NCBI GenBank assembly: GCA_934457515.1
Contig: CAKSHV010000035.1
Location: 1 to 9,171 of the forward strand
Direction: 5' to 3'
DNA: 9,171 bases
From: an uncultured Clostridia bacterium
GTDB taxonomy: Bacteria; Bacillota; Clostridia; RGIG6154
Below, in pieces: positions 6,646 through 9,171 of this stretch (position 1 is its first letter; every line of letters begins with the position of its first letter). Below the pieces are notes generated by a model. That model was not told the DNA's origin. It did no database searches and saw only the letters and a list, made by a program, of their open reading frames with translations. The position numbers were made by a program, and so were the translations under genes.

Positions 6646-8070
6646 TTAAAATCTAAAATCTCTAAGTCCGTTTTTGATATTTTCCAGGTTTTCTTCCACC
6701 AAATGGCGAACTTTTTCTTTTGGGATGTTGGAAAGTTCTGCGCGGATAAGCGCCTGACCGATTTTTCGCGTGTCCTCCGATGCATAATCTAACAAATATT
6801 CCTCCAGCGTCATTAAGGCGTTCGGATGGCAGCAGTTCTGAATCTGTCCGCTTTTGCAAAGGGACATGAAACGGTCGCCCGTTCTGCCCTCGCGGTAGCA
6901 TGCTGTACAAAAACTCGGAATGTAGCCAAGTTCCATCAGCCAGCGAACCACTTCGTCTAATGTGCGGTTGTCGCTGACGTCAAACTGCTCGGAACACTCG
7001 TCCTCCGGCTCGGGCTCGTAATAACCGCCGACGCTTGTGCGCGACGCACCGCTGATTTGCGAAATGCCCAAATGCAAAACGCGCTCGCGACAGGCTTTGC
7101 TTTCACGCGTGGAAATAATCATGCCGGTATACGGCACCGAAATGCGGATGCAGGCAATAATTTTTGCAAACGTATCGTCATCGATACCGTTGTCAAACAC
7201 GCCGGGGTCGATATCATCCGCCCGCTTAATGCGCGGAACGCTTATGGTGTGCGGACCGACGCCGTGCACTGCCTCTAAATGCTCTGCATGCATTAAAAGT
7301 GCGGCAAACTCATAGCGGTAAAGCTCTAAGCCAAACAAAACGCCGAGACCCACATCGTCAATACCGCCATCCATAGCTCTGTCCATCGCCTCGGTGTGGT
7401 AAGCATAGTTGTGTTTCGGGCCTGTGGGGTGCAGCTTTTCATAGCTTTCTTTATGATAGGTTTCCTGGAACAGAATATACGTTCCGATTTCCGCCTCTTT
7501 TAATTTTCTGTAATTTTCAACCGTGGTTGCCGCAATGTTTACGTTCACGCGGCGAATCGCGCCGTTTTTGTGTTTGATGCTGTAAATGGTTTTCACACAA
7601 TCGAGAATATAGTCAATCGGGTTGTTCACAGGGTCTTCGCCCGCCTCGATGGCAAGACGCTTGTGTCCCATGTCCTGCAGTGCGATAACTTCGCGTGCAA
7701 CCTCTTCCTGGGTCAGTTTTTTGCGCGCAATGTGCTTGTTTTTCAAGTGATACGGACAGTATACACAGCCGTTTACACAATAGTTCGAAAGATAGAGCGG
7801 CGCGAACATAACAATGCGGTTTCCGTAAAAATCTTTCTTAATCTGCTCGGCAAGCGCATAAATTTCCTTGTTTTTCTCTTCAATATCGCAATCCAAAAGA
7901 ACCGCCGCCTCGCGGTGCGTTAGTCCTTTTCTTTTCTTTGCTTTTTCAATAATTTCGTCAATCAGCGCCTCGTTATGCTTGTTATCTTCGGCATATTTAA
8001 GGGTTGAAAGCACTTCATCATGGCAGATAAATTCTTCTGCTTTCATAGATTTCGGGTCGTATGTAGACAT
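6646..8070 (-). CDS. hydG: [FeFe]-hydrogenase radical SAM maturase HydG
   Basis: HydG is a radical S-adenosylmethionine tyrosine lyase that cleaves tyrosine to p-cresol and dehydroglycine and converts the latter to the CO and cyanide ligands of the hydrogenase active site. The radical SAM cluster motif CxxxCxxC is C98, C102 and C105. The second, C-terminal cluster motif CX2CX22C is C388, C391 and C414, inside the conserved stretch CTACYREGRTGDRF. This second motif separates HydG from the related thiamine enzyme ThiH, which lacks it. The length of 474 aa is typical. A GGAG site precedes the ATG at 8070 by eight bases. The gene lies 38 bases after the TM1266-type regulator gene and 30 bases before hydF. 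The third maturase, HydE, is not in the window. Confidence 0.97.
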   Translation of the reverse strand: MSTYDPKSMKAEEFICHDEVLSTLKYAEDNKHNEALIDEIIEKAKKRKGLTHREAAVLLDCDIEEKNKEIYALAEQIKKDFYGNRIVMFAPLYLSNYCVNGCVYCPYHLKNKHIARKKLTQEEVAREVIALQDMGHKRLAIEAGEDPVNNPIDYILDCVKTIYSIKHKNGAIRRVNVNIAATTVENYRKLKEAEIGTYILFQETYHKESYEKLHPTGPKHNYAYHTEAMDRAMDGGIDDVGLGVLFGLELYRYEFAALLMHAEHLEAVHGVGPHTISVPRIKRADDIDPGVFDNGIDDDTFAKIIACIRISVPYTGMIISTRESKACRERVLHLGISQISGASRTSVGGYYEPEPEDECSEQFDVSDNRTLDEVVRWLMELGYIPSFCTACYREGRTGDRFMSLCKSGQIQNCCHPNALMTLEEYLLDYASEDTRKIGQALIRAELSNIPKEKVRHLVEENLENIKNGLRDFRF

Positions 8071-8108
8071 TTTTTAAACTCCGTTTCTGCCCCATTAAGG
8101 GTCTTAAA

Positions 8109-8354
8109 TTACATTTTAGAATATGCGGTTTTGGTGGTTATACCGTCCAAAGCGCCGATTTTTCCGGACAGGGCGCTGATTTCGTCCTGCTTTGCGTCTA
8201 AAACCAGGCTGATGACATTTATGCTGCGCTCTCTGCACGGAATCCCCATTCTGCCGATGATTGCATGCGCGTATTCATGCAAAAGGCGGTTCAGTGCCTC
8301 GACCGAATCGGGGTTTTCCACAATAATGCCGACAATGGCAATTCTCGTTTCCAC
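8109..8354 (-). CDS. TM1266-type iron-only hydrogenase system regulator
   Basis: This small protein of 81 aa starts at a GTG codon and belongs to the TM1266 family of putative regulators found with [FeFe]-hydrogenase genes. Recognisable family stretches are RIAIVGIIVE at the N-terminus, LLHEYAHAIIGRMGIP near the middle, and ALSGKIGALDGITTKTAYSK at the C-terminus. The fold is expected to be a small ACT-like or NikR-like ligand-binding module without its own DNA-binding domain. GTG at 8354 is the best start: AAAGGAG lies about nine bases upstream, and the residues before it in the open frame run back into a transcription terminator and match nothing in the family. It is the first gene of the hydG-hydF cluster, directly after the structured leader. 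Its mode of action is not established. Confidence 0.93.
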   Translation of the reverse strand: METRIAIVGIIVENPDSVEALNRLLHEYAHAIIGRMGIPCRERSINVISLVLDAKQDEISALSGKIGALDGITTKTAYSKM

Positions 8355-8383
8355 TAAATAAAACTCCTTTCTAAACATAAAAT

Positions 8384-8409
8384 AAAAAAGCGCGCCGTAA
8401 AAGGCGCGC
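8384..8409 (-). terminator. Intrinsic terminator before the hydrogenase-maturation genes
   Basis: On the minus strand a perfect 7-bp GC stem (GCGCGCC 8409-8403 with GGCGCGC 8396-8390) and a six-base loop are followed by a run of six T (8389-8384). It stands 30 bases before the GTG start of the TM1266-type gene, so downstream expression requires readthrough, regulated antitermination, or a further promoter that I cannot see. Confidence 0.88.
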
Positions 8410-8515
8410 ACCAATCGCATTGCTGCAAAGCTGTTTGCCTTTCACCTCAACTGTTCATTTCGGTGTCAGAAAAATGTAGGTTGCTTTTCCGTCGGGAGCG
8501 TCCCTTCGGTTCAGC
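8384..8515 (-). ncRNA. Structured leader RNA ending in an intrinsic terminator (unassigned)
   Basis: The gap between the small gene ending at 8528 and the TM1266-type gene holds a compact, hairpin-rich segment on the minus strand. From its 5' end it shows an extended hairpin (8515-8482) made of TGCT/AGCA, CCG/CGG and GGGA/TCCC separated by purine-rich symmetric internal loops (gaa/aaa and aa/ga); a possible ACCT/AGGT stem (8481-8478 with 8447-8444) enclosing CATTT/AAATG; then GCAAA/TTTGC (8438-8434 with 8429-8425); and finally the terminator. It precedes the hydrogenase-maturation genes, so it may be a riboswitch-like attenuator, but it could also be the 3' end of the upstream transcript or a free small RNA. 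It does not match any riboswitch consensus I can recall. Confidence 0.45.
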
Positions 8516-8527
8516 ATTTATTAAAAA

Positions 8528-8725
8528 TTATTTCTCGGGAATAATGGTTTCTTCGGGATATTTGCTTTCCGGACCGCCGATTCCGTAAATAAAACGGTCG
8601 CCTTTTTTTGTTTCGTACAAAATTTCTTCATATCCGTCCGCATCGCCGAATTCGCCGAAGGTTGTTCTGCTGATTTCCTTTGCTGTCTGCGTGTTATACA
8701 CTTTCTTTTTGATCATTTTTTTCAT
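8528..8725 (-). CDS. Small conserved-looking protein of unknown function
   Basis: This 65-aa protein begins with a lysine-rich segment (MKKMIKKKVYNTQTAKEI) and ends with a glycine- and aromatic-rich stretch (GDRFIYGIGGPESKYPEE). The pattern of a YNTxTAK opening followed by LYxTKxGxxFxYGxGGxxSKY recalls short hypothetical proteins common in Clostridia and their phages, from memory only; I assign no function. No signal peptide or membrane segment is apparent. I prefer the ATG at 8725. A TTG at 8737 would add four residues and overlaps the AAAGGA site, which stands about 12 bases from the ATG. A consensus sigma-A promoter lies about 60 bases upstream, so the gene is probably well expressed. Its stop is followed within 15 bases by the structured leader, so it and the hydrogenase-maturation genes may share a transcript. 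Confidence 0.72.
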   Translation of the reverse strand: MKKMIKKKVYNTQTAKEISRTTFGEFGDADGYEEILYETKKGDRFIYGIGGPESKYPEETIIPEK

Positions 8726-8792
8726 AATAACCGCCAATCCTTTCGTTCATAATCGAAAAAATATGTTGATAAACTTATCCTCTTCTTATTAC

Positions 8793-8821
8793 AGTATAGC
8801 AAAGAATCGAGCGTTTGTCAA
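8793..8821 (-). promoter_or_regulatory. Consensus sigma-A promoter for the 65-aa gene
   Basis: Read on the minus strand, a perfect -35 TTGACA (8821-8816) and a -10 TATACT (8798-8793) are separated by 17 bases. Transcription would start near 8786. The -35 begins 18 bases after the sigA stop codon. It is the only strong promoter seen upstream of the hydrogenase-maturation genes, so it may also feed them through the leader. Confidence 0.85.
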
Positions 8822-8839
8822 ATTATTTCCGCAAACATT

Positions 8840-9171
8840 TTATTCCAAATAGTCTTTCAGCTTACGGCTGCGGGAGGGATGGCGCAATTTTCTGAGCGCT
8901 TTTGCCTCAATCTGGCGGATGCGCTCACGCGTTACGCCAAACTCAAAGCCCACTTCCTCAAGGGTTCTTGCTCTGCCGTCTTCCAAGCCGAAACGCAGGC
9001 GCAAAACCTTTGCCTCGCGGTCGGTTAAAGTAGACAAAACGTTGTTGAGCTGTTCTTTTAACATGGTAAACGACGCTGCCTCTGCCGGTGCGGGCGCATC
9101 ATCATCCGGAATAAAGTCGCCCAGATGGCTGTCCTCTTCTTCGCCGATCGGCGTTTCGAGCGACACGGGTT
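8840..9171 (-). CDS. sigA: Primary RNA polymerase sigma factor, C-terminal part (partial)
   Basis: This is the last 110 or so codons of the housekeeping sigma-70 factor (SigA/RpoD); the gene runs off the right edge, so its start is not visible. The visible sequence opens with [19 protein letters not shown] at the end of region 3. Region 4 follows, with [27 protein letters not shown] and the -35 binding helix-turn-helix [20 protein letters not shown], and the protein ends [10 protein letters not shown]. These are close to the Firmicute SigA ending. The GTG at 9166 is internal and not a start. No obvious terminator hairpin follows the stop codon at 8840-8842, so some readthrough into the next gene is possible. 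Confidence 0.97.
   Translation of the reverse strand, partial: PVSLETPIGEEEDSHLGDFIPDDDAPAPAEAASFTMLKEQLNNVLSTLTDREAKVLRLRFGLEDGRARTLEEVGFEFGVTRERIRQIEAKALRKLRHPSRSRKLKDYLE

Noticed and set aside
8355..8420. Longer N-terminus for the TM1266-type protein, starting at 8420
   Set aside because: It would translate through the intrinsic terminator and the ribosome binding site, and the added residues match nothing in the family; GTG at 8354 fits both spacing and family start.
8384..8515. Glycine or c-di-GMP-I riboswitch (fragments CCGAAGGG, GGGACGC and GGCAAAC look familiar)
   Set aside because: The fragments occur in the wrong order and without the surrounding conserved helices, so the resemblance is only local.
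8694..8750. Short out-of-frame reading frame starting at the ATG at 8750, overlapping the 65-aa gene
   Set aside because: It has no ribosome site upstream, is only about 18 codons long and has no recognisable product.

Overview
The window reads as chromosomal DNA from an anaerobic Firmicute of class Clostridia, probably a gut-type member. The grounds are an intact [FeFe]-hydrogenase maturation operon, a Clostridia-style SigA C-terminus, an AMP-forming aryl-acid CoA ligase paired with an ACT-domain protein, strong AGGAGG-type ribosome binding sites and moderate GC. This placement is inferred from gene content, not from a database search. Almost every gene is intact; the only partial one is the sigma factor cut by the right edge.

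Layout. (1) 11-1782, plus strand: a phenylacetate-CoA ligase-like gene followed by a tandem ACT-domain gene, closed by a GC-rich hairpin. (2) 1831-2175: a highly structured intergenic element between convergent genes, ending in an intrinsic terminator. (3) 2174-4303, minus strand: a metal-transport operon with a stand-alone heavy-metal-associated (HMA) domain protein, then a P1B-type Zn/Cd/Pb ATPase that has no HMA domain of its own. (4) 4304-4468: a compact control region with two opposed promoters sharing one palindromic -10 box and dyad sequences that could be an operator. (5) 4469-5179, plus strand: a regulator fusing an ArsR/SmtB-type metal sensor to an AraC-type DNA-binding domain. (6) 5191-5417: a second copy of the structured element, again between convergent genes. 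(7) 5416-8725, minus strand: hydF, hydG, a TM1266-type small regulator, a roughly 130-nt structured leader ending in a terminator, and a 65-aa protein of unknown function with a consensus sigma-A promoter. (8) 8840-9171, minus strand: the 3' end of the primary sigma factor gene.

How the genes fit together. The ATPase, HMA protein and ArsR-AraC regulator form a self-contained metal-efflux module. The regulator probably senses the metal and controls both directions from the shared promoter region. HydG makes the CO and cyanide ligands of the hydrogenase H-cluster, HydF is the GTPase scaffold that assembles and delivers the di-iron subcluster, and the TM1266-type protein is a small regulator usually found with them. 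HydE and the hydrogenase itself are not in the window.

The two most interesting items are the pair of structured intergenic elements, whose hairpins keep their architecture while their stem sequences change in a paired way, and the structured, terminator-ended leader immediately before the hydrogenase-maturation genes, which I could not assign to any RNA family I know.
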